A stretch of DNA of 64,000 bases from contig NZ_CAKMMG010000001.1 of NCBI RefSeq assembly GCF_927798115.1, positions 806,001-870,000 on the forward strand, in the 5' to 3' direction. The notes under the pieces are model-generated. The model made no database searches. It had not been told where the DNA came from and was given only the letters and a program-made list of their open reading frames with translations. Made by a program: the position numbers and the translations under genes. The DNA comes from Paenibacillus auburnensis (lineage in GTDB: Bacteria > Bacillota > Bacilli > Paenibacillales > Paenibacillaceae). Below, piece after piece: positions 43,229-53,270 of this stretch; within the stretch, counting starts at the first letter, position 1, and every line of letters begins with the position of its first letter.

Positions 43229-43935
43229 AAGCAGAGGTGCATACAACTATGAATACTAAACAAGCGGGACATCAGCGCATCTTAGTGGTGTTGCCCCATC
43301 CCGATGATGAATCATTCGTTGCCTCAGGAACGCTGGCCAAGTACATAGAAGGTGGAGCGATAGTCACTTTTGCCTGTCTGACACTTGGAGAGATGGGCCG
43401 TAACATGGGCATTCCTCCCTTCGCGAACCGGGTCACCTTACCTGCTATCCGCAAACTGGAACTTGAAGCATCCTGTAAGGCAATTGGGATTCAGGATTTA
43501 AGAATGCTTGGCTTCCATGACAAAATGATCGAGTTTGAAGACAAGGAACTGCTGGATTCACAGATTATGGCACTGGTAAAGGAGCTGAACCCGTCGCTGG
43601 TCATCACTTTCTACCCGGGATACAGTGTGCATCCGGATCATGATGCGACTGGTGCCGCGGTTATACGGACGATTGGCAAAATTCCTTCAGCAGAGCGGCC
43701 TCTAATGTACTGCAGCGCGTTCGCCAGCAACCACGAGCAGATGATAGGGAAAGCGGATGTGACCGTAGACGTAACCGCGTTTCTTGACAAAAAAATGGCG
43801 TCGATTCAGGCGCACCGTTCGCAATTCCAAGCAGCGGAGCTCGTTGGCAACCGGGAGCTGTCTGATGAAGAAATTCGTATGCGGTTCGGTACGGAGCAGT
43901 TCTGGACTTACCGGTTCGATGAATCTCACGAATAG
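43225..43935 (+). CDS. bshB2: Bacillithiol biosynthesis deacetylase BshB2
   Basis: 236 residues. A LmbE-like N-acetylglucosaminyl deacetylase with the zinc motif PHPDDE near the N-terminus and the later motif HPDHDATGAAV. It removes the acetyl group from GlcNAc-malate in the synthesis of bacillithiol, the main low-molecular-weight thiol of these bacteria. It overlaps the yojF stop. An in-frame ATG at 43249, behind AGAGGTG, is a possible alternative start. The other bsh genes are not in the window. Confidence 0.92.
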   Translation: MKAEVHTTMNTKQAGHQRILVVLPHPDDESFVASGTLAKYIEGGAIVTFACLTLGEMGRNMGIPPFANRVTLPAIRKLELEASCKAIGIQDLRMLGFHDKMIEFEDKELLDSQIMALVKELNPSLVITFYPGYSVHPDHDATGAAVIRTIGKIPSAERPLMYCSAFASNHEQMIGKADVTVDVTAFLDKKMASIQAHRSQFQAAELVGNRELSDEEIRMRFGTEQFWTYRFDESHE

Positions 43936-43947
43936 GGAACATAATCA

Positions 43948-43984
43948 AACAAGGGAGTGGTGGACCTCTCCCTTGTTTTTTTTT
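43948..43984 (+). terminator. Terminator after bshB2
   Basis: 10-bp stem AACAAGGGAG/CTCCCTTGTT followed by at least seven T. It lies between convergent genes. Confidence 0.85.
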
Positions 43985-43988
43985 ATTT

Positions 43989-45386
43989 TTAGGGAAGCTG
44001 TGAATTCTGCAATTTCTCTGACTCCTGGCGGCGCCAGCTCATGAACACCAAAGACAATGCGATAACCGTGAGGATCATACCAAGCACCTGCAACCCTCCG
44101 CTGCTGAACTTATCTCCCATAACAATGCTTATCAGCAATGAGGAGAGTATCGTTCCCAGGTACCTGGATGTATTAAAGACTCCGGAGGCTACACCAATGA
44201 TCTCTTTAGGAGAGCTTTTGAACAAGGCAGCCTGTAAGCCAACACCGTTCAGACCGTTGCTGATGCCGAATGCAGCCAGTGCAATACATACGCTGCTAAC
44301 CGGTGAATTTCCGTCCAATGTCACGAGCCACACAGAGCCGAAGGTCATAAGTATTGCGGATACCATTAAAGCAGGCACTGGACCAGATTTATCAATCCAT
44401 CGTCCAGCAAACGGAGCAGTCACAAGGGAGCATAAGCCTAAGCTCAGCATGAGAATTCCCGTATGGAACTCACTGACCCCCCGCACCATTTGCAAATAGG
44501 ATGGCAGACCGAAAAAGAGGGCATAAAACAGCACATTAACAAGCAGGTACTCCACATTAACCCGCATCATTTCAGGATATTTGGCGAAGGTACGTAACGG
44601 AATGAAGGGTGACGCCGCTTTTAGCTCATGTCTGACAAAAGCCGTTAGAAATGCTAGACCAACCACCCCTAAAATAACTTGTAAGAATGTAATTTCTCCA
44701 GTTGATTTAGCTGATAATAATCCAATGAGCAAGGATACAAGGCCTACGGTAAAAAGCAGAATCCCCGGTAGATCAATCCATACAAACCACTTATGAACGG
44801 ACATATCCTTAGCGGTGGTTACTGGCGGTTTGTCCTTTGGTATTGTTCTCCAGGCAAGCACGAAGCTAGCCACCACAAACGGAATATTTACGAAAAAGAT
44901 AGCCTTCCAATCCCACCAATGAATTAAAGTCCCGCCAATAAAGGGGCCAATTGCGGCTGCTCCTGACAGAAATATCGACATCACGGACAGCGCGGTTGCC
45001 TGTTTCTCCGTGATATGAATCCTGATGATAGCCATTCCAACAGCAACCATCATACTTGTTCCGACGGATTGTACAATACGGAATACAATGAGCCAGACGA
45101 AGCTTGGTGATAGCGGAGCCAGTAGTGAGGCTGCGAATGCTACAACAAGACCGGCAAGAAAGATTGTTCTGCGTCCAAAAATATCACTGGCCTTTCCCAT
45201 CACCGGCTGTGCAACAGCACTGGCAATGTAAAATGAAAAAATAACCCAGGACACGTTAGTATAGTTAAGCTTGTATACATCCTGAAGTCTGGCAATTGCA
45301 ACGGAAATCATTGAAGAATTTAACGGATTTAAGAGTACTCCTAATCCCACGGAAATCAATAACCACCTGCTGCGGGCATTCATCAT
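43989..45386 (-). CDS. MFS drug transporter, DHA2 type
   Basis: 465 residues with 14 predicted helices. The pattern (SSMISVAIARLQDVYKLNYTNVSW, then SDIFGRRTIFLAGLV, and GAAAIGPFIGGTL in helix 5) is that of EmrB/QacA drug:H+ antiporters. It diverges from a LysR regulator over 114 bases that may hold the shared promoters. The substrate is unknown. Confidence 0.88.
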   Translation of the reverse strand: MMNARSRWLLISVGLGVLLNPLNSSMISVAIARLQDVYKLNYTNVSWVIFSFYIASAVAQPVMGKASDIFGRRTIFLAGLVVAFAASLLAPLSPSFVWLIVFRIVQSVGTSMMVAVGMAIIRIHITEKQATALSVMSIFLSGAAAIGPFIGGTLIHWWDWKAIFFVNIPFVVASFVLAWRTIPKDKPPVTTAKDMSVHKWFVWIDLPGILLFTVGLVSLLIGLLSAKSTGEITFLQVILGVVGLAFLTAFVRHELKAASPFIPLRTFAKYPEMMRVNVEYLLVNVLFYALFFGLPSYLQMVRGVSEFHTGILMLSLGLCSLVTAPFAGRWIDKSGPVPALMVSAILMTFGSVWLVTLDGNSPVSSVCIALAAFGISNGLNGVGLQAALFKSSPKEIIGVASGVFNTSRYLGTILSSLLISIVMGDKFSSGGLQVLGMILTVIALSLVFMSWRRQESEKLQNSQLP

Positions 45387-45500
45387 TGTTGCCCTCCCTC
45401 TAAATTGTGTTAAAGTAAGCGTACTTGAATTCCTTTATTTATTCCAACGCATTTCATGGTATGATTTCATAGACTCAAAGGAATGAATGGAGGATACGTA

Positions 45501-46388
45501 ATGGAACTTCTTCAGCTGCAATATTTTCTTACGGTTGCCCGGTTAGAGCATATGACCGAAGCTGCACGCAGTCTGCATGTTACTCAATCTTCGCTCAGCA
45601 AAACGATCGGGCGTCTGGAAGAGGATCTGGGAGTGCCTTTATTTGACCGGAACGGCAGGAGTCTGCGGTTAAATGAATTCGGCATCAGCTTCCTCCGCCG
45701 CGCAGAAAGAGCTTTGTTTGAACTCGAGCAGGGGAAGCAGGAGCTCAGAGATCTGTCCAGCCCGGAACAGAGCACACTCGAATTAGCGGTGACTGCGGCA
45801 AGTACATTGCCAAATATCCTGAGAGCTTTCCGTAAAAAGCAGCCTAACATCCACTTTCATGTGCAGATGCTAACTACGCAGGAAATGGTCGACCGGTTAC
45901 TTAGAGGAGAAGTGGACTTCTGTTTGTCCTCACCGTCTATAGAAGACGAAGACATTGAGAGCATCATTGTGTTCAACGATCCGATTCTTGTTGCTGTACC
46001 AATAGGACATCGTCTGGCAGACCGGACTAGCGTGACCTTGGCAGAATTAAAAGATGAATGGTTTGTTGGTGTAAAGAGAGGGTACGGTACCCGTGATCTG
46101 ACGGACGCTGTATGCAAGTCATCAGGTTTTATCCTAAACTATGTGTATGAAGGGGATGAACCCTCGAGATTAGTCTCACTGGTGGAAGCGGAGGTTGGTA
46201 TTGCCTTCATTCCCGGTACAGCAAGGGATTCACGGGCATCTCTCAGATATCTGGAAATAGAGGATCCGGGAATGGTGCGGGAGATCGCATTATTGTGGCA
46301 TAAAAGCCGGTATATTTCCCGGGCTGCCCACGATTTCCACGAGGTCGTTTTGGACTATTTTACGGGATTATCCGAACCTATAAAATGA
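45501..46388 (+). CDS. LysR-family transcriptional regulator
   Basis: 295 residues. N-terminal helix-turn-helix (LQLQYFLTVARLEHMTEAARSLHVTQSSLSKTIGRLEEDLG) followed by a LysR effector domain from about residue 90. It is divergent from the DHA2 pump and is the likely activator of it. ATG 45501 follows GGAGG; six codons upstream are in frame but precede the site. The GNAT gene that follows starts 12 to 21 bases after its stop. Confidence 0.9.
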   Translation: MELLQLQYFLTVARLEHMTEAARSLHVTQSSLSKTIGRLEEDLGVPLFDRNGRSLRLNEFGISFLRRAERALFELEQGKQELRDLSSPEQSTLELAVTAASTLPNILRAFRKKQPNIHFHVQMLTTQEMVDRLLRGEVDFCLSSPSIEDEDIESIIVFNDPILVAVPIGHRLADRTSVTLAELKDEWFVGVKRGYGTRDLTDAVCKSSGFILNYVYEGDEPSRLVSLVEAEVGIAFIPGTARDSRASLRYLEIEDPGMVREIALLWHKSRYISRAAHDFHEVVLDYFTGLSEPIK

Positions 46389-46400
46389 ACAGATGCGGAG

Positions 46401-46955
46401 ATGATGATATTGATAGAACAGCGAGTATATGTCCGGTTCCCGGAGGAAAAGGATGCCAGAGAATTGACAGCTCTGTACAAGCGTAACCGGGAGTTTTTTG
46501 AACAATTCTCGCCAAGCGTCCAGGAGGAATTTTATACGGAGCAGCACCAGCTGCAGGCGATAATAAAGGGCAGGGCGGATAGGGAAGACGACCGGAGATA
46601 TGATTTTGTGATTTGCCTTAAAGAGAATGACCGGATTATTGGTAATGTCGGGCTGTCCTTTGTAGTGCGGAGTTCGCTCCAGAGCTGCATGATCGGTTAT
46701 AGCCTGGATCAGGATTATAACGGGAAGGGCTATATGACGGAAGCCGTGAAACAGGTCGTGCGTTATGCTTTCGAGGAGCTGAAATTCCACCGGATTAGCG
46801 GAGAAGCATCGCCCCAGAATCCCGGTTCTATCCGTGTGCTTGAGAACGCGGGGTTCCACAAAGAAGGCATTGCCCGAAGCAATGTGAAGATCAACGGAGT
46901 CTGGAAGGATCATCAGGTTCTTGCTATTATTAATCCCTCGGATACAGAATTATAA
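46401..46955 (+). CDS. GNAT acetyltransferase (RimJ/RimL-like)
   Basis: 184 residues. Typical of RimJ/RimL-type N-acetyltransferases: IEQRVYVRFPEEKDARELTALY at the start, then IGYSLDQDYNGKGYMTEAVKQVVRYAF and FHRISGEASPQNPGSIRVLENAGFHKEG. It acetylates a protein N-terminus or small amine with acetyl-CoA. The start is uncertain: ATG 46401 abuts GCGGAG, and TTG at 46410 has the better spacing. It is probably in one operon with the LysR gene. Confidence 0.88.
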   Translation: MMILIEQRVYVRFPEEKDARELTALYKRNREFFEQFSPSVQEEFYTEQHQLQAIIKGRADREDDRRYDFVICLKENDRIIGNVGLSFVVRSSLQSCMIGYSLDQDYNGKGYMTEAVKQVVRYAFEELKFHRISGEASPQNPGSIRVLENAGFHKEGIARSNVKINGVWKDHQVLAIINPSDTEL

Positions 46956-47066
46956 TTTTCAGTTGGCCATTTTAAAAGCGCGTATCATGAAGCTTCCAAT
47001 CGTAACAATAGACACTTTTACTGCTGCCATTCTACACGGCATTAGATTAAAGAGAGGAAGATCAAG

Positions 47067-48095
47067 ATGGCATTCCATCATCCATCTGAACGTATAAAGA
47101 TCCCGCCAGGATTCTGGGCAGGATTAAGCTCCATTGGGCTATCGTTGCACGAAGTCGCTTCGCAAGCAGGATTGCCGCTAACTGCAATTAAGGATTCAAA
47201 CGGGGTTACCACCGCCCAATATTTTGCAATCTGGCTGGCATATTCCGTTCTCGTCGGAGACATCTCACAGAGTATTATCAGGTTATCCAGCGCGTTTGAA
47301 ACAGCACAGTACCCGCCTTCAGTCTTGGCGACATACCACGCCCGCAACTATCGCGATGCGTTATACCGGATGGCCCGGTATAAACAAATGTGTCCGCCTG
47401 AGAACTTACATATCAATGAAGATAAAGATAGCTGTACGATTGATCTGAACTGGCAGTCAGGTGTGCAGACCGGTCCGCCGGTACTAGCCGGGATCACCCT
47501 GGCTACTCTGCTGGAGCTCGGCCGGCGGGGCACCGGACAACATGTGAATGCCAAACTCGTTGAATTCACGTATCCTATGGAAGACGTACGGGCGCTGGAG
47601 ACGTATTTTGGCGCCCGGATTCAGACCGGGGCGAAACATAACCGGTTGACACTCCACCGGATAAATCTTGACCTCCCGTTCATCTCCTATAACGAAGAGC
47701 TGCTGCAGATATTGACACCCGTGCTGGATCATACCTTGGATGAACGGTTAAGCATCCACTCTTTGACCGGGACTGTCAAATGGATCATGAAACGCAGCTT
47801 CACAGCAGGGCGCCAGGATATTCAGGCTGTCGCCAGTGAACTCGGGATGAGCGACCGAACCCTGCAGCGCAGACTTACTGAAGAAGGGACCAGCTTCAAG
47901 CAGCTGTTGACTGAGGCAAGGCATGAGCAGGCACTGGAATATCTGGCCGACCCTTCGCTTGATATTAAAGAAGTAGCCTTCCTTATCGGATATGAGGATC
48001 AGAACTCATTCTACCGTGCCTTCCGTTTGTGGGAAGGAGATACTCCAGCCCGTTGGCGTTCCGAACATCTAAGTCCTGCTGTGACGACGGTCTAG
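47067..48095 (+). CDS. AraC-family transcriptional regulator
   Basis: 342 residues. An N-terminal arabinose-binding-type effector domain as found in OruR/ArgR-like AraC proteins (PF12625 style) is followed by a C-terminal HTH_18 double helix-turn-helix (~235-335: QDIQAVASELGMSDRTLQRRLTEEGTSFKQLL, then IKEVAFLIGYEDQNSFYRAFRLWEGDTP). It probably activates the SDR gene 112 bases downstream, where two direct repeats lie. AGAGGAAG ribosome site. Confidence 0.9.
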   Translation: MAFHHPSERIKIPPGFWAGLSSIGLSLHEVASQAGLPLTAIKDSNGVTTAQYFAIWLAYSVLVGDISQSIIRLSSAFETAQYPPSVLATYHARNYRDALYRMARYKQMCPPENLHINEDKDSCTIDLNWQSGVQTGPPVLAGITLATLLELGRRGTGQHVNAKLVEFTYPMEDVRALETYFGARIQTGAKHNRLTLHRINLDLPFISYNEELLQILTPVLDHTLDERLSIHSLTGTVKWIMKRSFTAGRQDIQAVASELGMSDRTLQRRLTEEGTSFKQLLTEARHEQALEYLADPSLDIKEVAFLIGYEDQNSFYRAFRLWEGDTPARWRSEHLSPAVTTV

Positions 48096-48100
48096 TAAAT

Positions 48101-48131
48101 TGGCGTGTCCAACAAGTAAAATGGCGGGACA
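48101..48131 (+). repeat. Direct repeats upstream of the SDR gene (possible AraC site)
   Basis: TAAATTGGCGTGTCC and TAAAATGGCGGGACA are two copies of a similar element, with the conserved TGGCG start at 48101 and 48122, that is 21 bp apart (two DNA turns). A weaker third copy, TGCCGGACA, begins at 48148. Such head-to-tail spacing is usual for AraC-family binding sites. Confidence 0.5.
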
Positions 48132-48207
48132 GGCTAGTTACCAGAAGTGCCGGACAAGGTATCATAATCTCTATCCAGTGCAGTAAGAACACAAGGAGAG
48201 ATGAACG

Positions 48208-49002
48208 ATGGATATGGGATTAACGAATACAACGGCTCTAGTAACGGGATCGACAAAAGGGATTGGGAAAGCAATCGCTATGGAGCTCGCCCGGGAAGGT
48301 GTACATGTGCTGATCAATGGCCGAAGTGAGGAAGAAGCCGAACGCGTTGTAGAGGAAATCCGACAGCAATTTCCGTCCACCAATCCCCGGAATGCAACCG
48401 CTGATATTACAGATGCTCAGCAGAGGGAAGCCTTATTTGCGAAGTTCAACAACATTGATATTCTAGTCAACAATACAGGCATCTACGAAATGATGCAGTA
48501 TGAGGACGTTGATGATGAAGTGTGGGAGCGATACTTCCGGACGAATGTACTGGCAGCGAACAGTTTGGCTAGATTCTATCTCCCCAGGATGCTTAAGAAC
48601 GGTTACGGACGCATTATCTTCATCGCAAGTGAAGAAGCAGTGATGCCATCCGGGCAAATGCCGCAGTATTGTATGACCAAATCGATGCTGCTGTCCTTGT
48701 CCAAAAGCTTATCCAAACTAACTATCGGGACCGAAGTTACCATAAACACGATCATGCCTGGGCCAACGTTGTCTGAAAATGTGCAGCAGATCATCGAAGG
48801 CATCTACGCCAATGATGAGAGGTCTTTTGCTGAGAAAGAGCGAACCTTCATGAGTACCAATCTTCCCCAATCCGAAATCCAGCGTTTCATCAGGCCTTAC
48901 GAGATTGGCAGATTGGCTGCGTTCGTATGCAGTCCATTTGCTTCAGCCTTCAAAGGTTCTCCGATCCGCATGGACGGGGGAATGGTGCCAACGATTTTCT
49001 AA
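48208..49002 (+). CDS. Short-chain dehydrogenase/reductase
   Basis: 264 residues. A classical SDR with the nucleotide motif TGSTKGIGKA near residue 15, the NNTG stretch, and the catalytic S-x(12)-YCMTK set at about 139-156. It oxidises or reduces an alcohol or ketone with NAD(P)H; the substrate is unknown. ACAAGGAGAG ribosome site. Downstream of AraC-type repeats. Confidence 0.9.
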   Translation: MDMGLTNTTALVTGSTKGIGKAIAMELAREGVHVLINGRSEEEAERVVEEIRQQFPSTNPRNATADITDAQQREALFAKFNNIDILVNNTGIYEMMQYEDVDDEVWERYFRTNVLAANSLARFYLPRMLKNGYGRIIFIASEEAVMPSGQMPQYCMTKSMLLSLSKSLSKLTIGTEVTINTIMPGPTLSENVQQIIEGIYANDERSFAEKERTFMSTNLPQSEIQRFIRPYEIGRLAAFVCSPFASAFKGSPIRMDGGMVPTIF

Positions 49003-49018
49003 GATAACACTACGCATA

Positions 49019-49066
49019 AAAGACGCAATAACTTACTCCTATGGAGTAGTTCTTGCGTCTTTTCCT
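49019..49066 (+). terminator. Terminator after the SDR gene
   Basis: Stem AAGACGCAA/TTGCGTCTT with an inner TACTCC/GGAGTA stem, followed by TTTTCCTATT. Confidence 0.8.
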
Positions 49067-49106
49067 ATTATCTAAAATTTGTAAAGATATATCGACTGGT
49101 TCTGTA

Positions 49107-49136
49107 TTGACACAATCCTAAGAGATTGCCTATGAT
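49107..49136 (+). promoter_or_regulatory. Promoter of the UvrA-like gene
   Basis: TTGACA (49107-49112), 18 bp, TATGAT (49131-49136). Confidence 0.65.
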
Positions 49137-49175
49137 TGAATACTAATATCAATATGAACCGGAAGGATGTCAGGC

Positions 49176-51431
49176 ATGAGCGAAATGAATCAGGAGTATA
49201 TCGTAATCTCAGGAGCAAGAGAAAATAATCTCAAAAATGTGTCCCTGCGTATTCCCAAACGGAAGATCACGATCTTCACCGGTGTATCCGGCTCCGGCAA
49301 GTCATCGATCGTCTTCGATACGATTGCTGCAGAATCCACGCGATTGTTGAATGAGAACTTCAGCATGTTTGTGCGCACCTTCCTGCCGAAATATCCGCAG
49401 CCCGATACAGACTCTATTGAGAACCTGAGCATGGCCGTTATTGTAGACCAGAAGCGGCTGGGCGGCGGATCCCATTCCACGATGGGTACGATTACGGATA
49501 TATCTCCTATTCTGCGACTGCTTTTCTCCAGGGCGGGTCAGCCCTATGTCGGACAAGCGAATATGTTCTCATTCAATGATCCTGCGGGGATGTGTCCCGA
49601 GTGTGGCGGTATCGGCCGTAGGCTGGCTGTGGATATGAGCAAGGCGCTGGATATGTCGAAGTCTTTGAATGAAGGAGCCATCCAACTTCCCGACTATTCG
49701 GTGAACGGCTGGGATTGGAATATGATCGTGCAGTCCGGAGACTTCGATCTGGATAAGAAGCTGAGCGATTATTCGGAAGAGGAACTGGAGCAACTGCTGT
49801 ACGCCAAGGCAAGGAAAGTGCAGATGGATTTCGCCGGTAAAGCAACGAATATTACAGTAGAAGGTGTAATTGAGAAATTCACTAACAAATACATCAAGCA
49901 GGATGTGAAACTGAAGTCTGAGCGTACCCAAAAAGCTGTTGCGCCGTATATCACCGAGGGACCCTGCTCCAGCTGCCATGGGGCTAGACTCAGCCAAGCT
50001 GCACTCAGATGCAGAATCAACGGGCACAACATTGCGGACCTGTCCTCTATGGAGGTAGGACAGCTCATCCGTGTCATCCGTGAGATTGATGATCCTGCCG
50101 CTGCGCCGGTCGTCAAATCGCTGGCGGAGCGGCTCCAGCATCTGGTCGATATCGGTCTTGACTATTTGACGCTGGACCGTGAGACGGATACCTTGTCTGG
50201 CGGTGAATCTCAGCGCGTCAAGATGGTGAAGCACTTGAGCGGCAGTCTGGTGGATGTCACTTACATCTTCGATGAGCCAAGCGTTGGCCTGCACCCGCGT
50301 GATGTACACAGGTTAAATGAACTGCTGCGGAAGCTGCGCGACAAGGGGAATACAGTGATCGTCGTTGAGCATGATCCGGATGTAATCAAGCTTGCAGATC
50401 ATATCGTCGACGTTGGTCCTCACGCCGGCAGCCGCGGAGGGAATATCGTATATGAGGGAAGCTTCCAAGGACTGCTGGAGGCAGGTACACTTACAGGCAG
50501 TTATATGAAACGACCGCTTCATTTGAAGCATGACTGCAGGCAGCCGTCCGGATATTTGCCCATCAAGGAGGCCTCACTACACAACCTGCAGAACATTAGT
50601 GTTGATATCCCAGCCGGAGTGCTGACAGTAGTTACGGGTGTCGCCGGTTCAGGCAAAAGCACACTGATTAACGATGTCTTCCTCAGCCAGCATCCAGATG
50701 CGATCGTCATCGACCAATCTTCTGTAGGCGTGTCAACACGATCGAATCCTGCAACATACACAGGCATTATGGACGATGTGCGCAAAGCGTTTGCGTCCGC
50801 GAATAAGGTGAGCCCGGGTTTGTTCAGCTTCAATTCCAAGGGGGCCTGCGAGAACTGCCAAGGGCTCGGAGTTGTCTATACAGATCTTGGTTTCCTTGAT
50901 AGTATAAAGCTGCCATGTGAGGTATGCGGAGGTAACCGGTTTAAGGAAGAGGTGCTGGCATATCATCTGAATGGCAAGTCCATTGCCGATGTGCTGGAGA
51001 TGAATGTGGAGCAGGCTCTGGATTTTTTCCAGTTAAAAGAGGTTGTCCGCAAGCTCCAGGCAATGAGTAATGTGGGGCTGAATTATATTACACTCGGCCA
51101 GCCGCTCAGTACACTCTCGGGTGGGGAATGCCAGCGAATTAAACTAGCGAGTGAGTTGTATAAGAAGGGCAGCATCTATGTGATGGATGAACCGACAACG
51201 GGCCTGCACATGTCAGATATCGGACATCTTCTCGAGATCATGAACCGCCTCGTGGATGCCGGCAATACCGTGATTGTCATTGAGCACAACCTAGATGTGA
51301 TCAGCCAAGCTGACTGGATCATCGATATGGGACCGGATGGAGGGAGCCGGGGAGGCCAGGTGGTGTTTGAAGGCCCGCCTCAGCAGATCGTTCAAGCAGA
51401 GCTATCCATCACGGGAAAATACTTGAAGTAA
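49176..51431 (+). CDS. UvrA-like ATPase (short UvrA paralogue)
   Basis: 751 residues, shorter than UvrA (~940-960), lacking much of the UvrB-interacting and insertion segments. Two ABC modules: Walker A GVSGSGKSS and GVAGSGKST, signatures LSGGESQR and LSGGECQR. Zinc-finger cysteines CPEC ... CSSC and CENC ... CEVC are visible. This layout is that of UvrA2/DrrC-type proteins, some linked to antibiotic or DNA-damaging-drug tolerance. ATG 49176 was chosen for its spacing from GGAAGG; ATG 49167 lies next to the site. A single-gene unit. Confidence 0.9.
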   Translation: MSEMNQEYIVISGARENNLKNVSLRIPKRKITIFTGVSGSGKSSIVFDTIAAESTRLLNENFSMFVRTFLPKYPQPDTDSIENLSMAVIVDQKRLGGGSHSTMGTITDISPILRLLFSRAGQPYVGQANMFSFNDPAGMCPECGGIGRRLAVDMSKALDMSKSLNEGAIQLPDYSVNGWDWNMIVQSGDFDLDKKLSDYSEEELEQLLYAKARKVQMDFAGKATNITVEGVIEKFTNKYIKQDVKLKSERTQKAVAPYITEGPCSSCHGARLSQAALRCRINGHNIADLSSMEVGQLIRVIREIDDPAAAPVVKSLAERLQHLVDIGLDYLTLDRETDTLSGGESQRVKMVKHLSGSLVDVTYIFDEPSVGLHPRDVHRLNELLRKLRDKGNTVIVVEHDPDVIKLADHIVDVGPHAGSRGGNIVYEGSFQGLLEAGTLTGSYMKRPLHLKHDCRQPSGYLPIKEASLHNLQNISVDIPAGVLTVVTGVAGSGKSTLINDVFLSQHPDAIVIDQSSVGVSTRSNPATYTGIMDDVRKAFASANKVSPGLFSFNSKGACENCQGLGVVYTDLGFLDSIKLPCEVCGGNRFKEEVLAYHLNGKSIADVLEMNVEQALDFFQLKEVVRKLQAMSNVGLNYITLGQPLSTLSGGECQRIKLASELYKKGSIYVMDEPTTGLHMSDIGHLLEIMNRLVDAGNTVIVIEHNLDVISQADWIIDMGPDGGSRGGQVVFEGPPQQIVQAELSITGKYLK

Positions 51432-51557
51432 GCGATCCGCTTCTATCTTCCACAACTCCCCAGGAAGCTGCTGCTTCGAGTAGGGGGATGTTTGGTTATT
51501 AAATAGTTACTGTACAAACTATACGCAGCAAATGCATCTGAAAGGGGCTGGCACGAT

Positions 51558-53000
51558 TTGGAATGGGGGAGCCTCTTCACACTTAGTCTATCTCTTGTAA
51601 CCATACTCAATATTATTTTGGCTGCAGTTGTTGTCTTCATTGAGCGTAGAGATATCGGGTCCACATGGGCCTGGCTGATGGTCTTGTTTTTTATCCCTGT
51701 GGTCGGATTTCTGTTTTACATTTTCTTCGGCAGACAGCTTAAGCAGAGAAATTTCTACAACCTAACCGCTGAAGAGCGGATGTACCTTCAATCGGCTATC
51801 GATGAACAGATGATGAATGTAGATTATCAGGGGGGACTTACAGCCAAGTATGCCGATCTGCTCAAAATGAACCTGCTTTCCTCCAACGCAATTATCTCCT
51901 CCGACAACGAAATTGAGATATTTAATGACGGGCGGGAGAAATTTAATTCGCTGTTCGAGGATATCCGCAATGCAACCCAAGAAATCAACGTGCAGTATTA
52001 TATCATTCAGCCCGATGAATTAGGGACAAGGCTAAGGGATGAGCTGACACTGAAGGCGAAGGAAGGCGTCCAGGTACGCGTTCTTTATGATGAAATCGGC
52101 TCCAAGCGGATATCACGTTCCTTCTTCAAGGAGTTAATCGAATATGGAGGAACGGTAGAAGTATTCTTCCCGTCACTGTTCCGGCTGATTAATTTCCGGA
52201 TTAATAACCGCAACCACAGAAAGCTGTGCATTATTGACGGAGAGATTGCCTATATCGGCGGATTTAATGTCGGGGATGAGTACCTCGGTCTCGACAAGAA
52301 AATGGGCTATTGGCGGGACACTCATTTCCGGATCAAGGGAGGAGCTGTCGATCAGATTCAAGGCCGGTTTTTCCTGGACTGGAACAAGGCTGCGAATCGC
52401 AGTGAAAAGCACCCGGAGCAGTTACCCTTCCGTACGGAAAGGCATACTGGTGAAAGTGTGGTCCAGATCATCTCCAGCGGCCCGAATTCCCAGACAGAGC
52501 ATCTGAAGAATATGTATCTGAAATTAATCGCTTCCGCCAAAAAGAGCATCTACATTCAAACGCCTTATTTTGTCCCGGATGCCAGCTTTATGGATGCCTG
52601 CAAAATCGCGCTGTTATCCGGAGTTGATGTACGAATTATGATACCCAATAAGCCGGACCATATGTTTGTCTATTCGGCAACCCTGGCGCATGCCGGTGAA
52701 CTGCTGCCCTATGGCGTCAAAATCCTGCAATACGAAAAAGGATTCATGCATGCGAAGACGATTGTAGTGGATCAGGAAATCGCATCTGTCGGTACAGCGA
52801 ATATTGATACCCGCAGCTTCCGGCTAAACTTTGAGGTGAATGCACTGGTCTGTGACGAAGTCATTGCCAGTCAGCTGCATGACTTATTCTTAGAAGATAG
52901 TACTGAGTGCTCGGAGTTAACACTCGAGAGATACGAGGTACGGCCGAAGCTGGCCAAATTCAAAGAAGCTGTAGCAAGGTTGTTGTCACCTATTTTGTAA
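51558..53000 (+). CDS. cls: Cardiolipin synthase
   Basis: 480 residues. Two N-terminal helices (~5-27, ~37-57) are followed by two phospholipase-D HKD motifs: HRKLCIID (residue ~219) and HAKTIVVD (residue ~397). It condenses two phosphatidylglycerols into cardiolipin and glycerol in the membrane. TTG 51558 start with AAAGGGG at 10 bases. A single-gene unit. Confidence 0.95.
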   Translation: MEWGSLFTLSLSLVTILNIILAAVVVFIERRDIGSTWAWLMVLFFIPVVGFLFYIFFGRQLKQRNFYNLTAEERMYLQSAIDEQMMNVDYQGGLTAKYADLLKMNLLSSNAIISSDNEIEIFNDGREKFNSLFEDIRNATQEINVQYYIIQPDELGTRLRDELTLKAKEGVQVRVLYDEIGSKRISRSFFKELIEYGGTVEVFFPSLFRLINFRINNRNHRKLCIIDGEIAYIGGFNVGDEYLGLDKKMGYWRDTHFRIKGGAVDQIQGRFFLDWNKAANRSEKHPEQLPFRTERHTGESVVQIISSGPNSQTEHLKNMYLKLIASAKKSIYIQTPYFVPDASFMDACKIALLSGVDVRIMIPNKPDHMFVYSATLAHAGELLPYGVKILQYEKGFMHAKTIVVDQEIASVGTANIDTRSFRLNFEVNALVCDEVIASQLHDLFLEDSTECSELTLERYEVRPKLAKFKEAVARLLSPIL

Positions 53001-53093
53001 AAAACTACGATCACTACTCCGAATTGCATAAAACCCCTTGCTTATCGGTATCCTATAGAGGCAAATTATGCCTTGAAGGAGTGATCCTTACCT

Positions 53094-53264
53094 ATGGATA
53101 AACAGTCAAAACAAACAACGGATCCCAAAGCTATGCCAGCTAAAAAAGTGAATCCTGCGATCTCCTCCGGTAAAAATGAACCCGAGTTTGCGGATGAGCT
53201 TACCCGCAGTGATATTGAGTCCGCATTTAAAAATCCGATTACCGGTGAGGAACGAATGTATTAA
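53094..53264 (+). CDS. Small hypothetical protein of 56 residues
   Basis: An ORF of 56 codons behind GAAGGAGTG (spacing ~8). It is hydrophilic, rich in Lys, Pro and Glu, with the second half EFADELTRSDIESAFKNPITGEERMY. The strong ribosome site and the following bidirectional terminator make it a real gene. No family recognised. Confidence 0.65.
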   Translation: MDKQSKQTTDPKAMPAKKVNPAISSGKNEPEFADELTRSDIESAFKNPITGEERMY

Positions 53265-53270
53265 AAGTCA

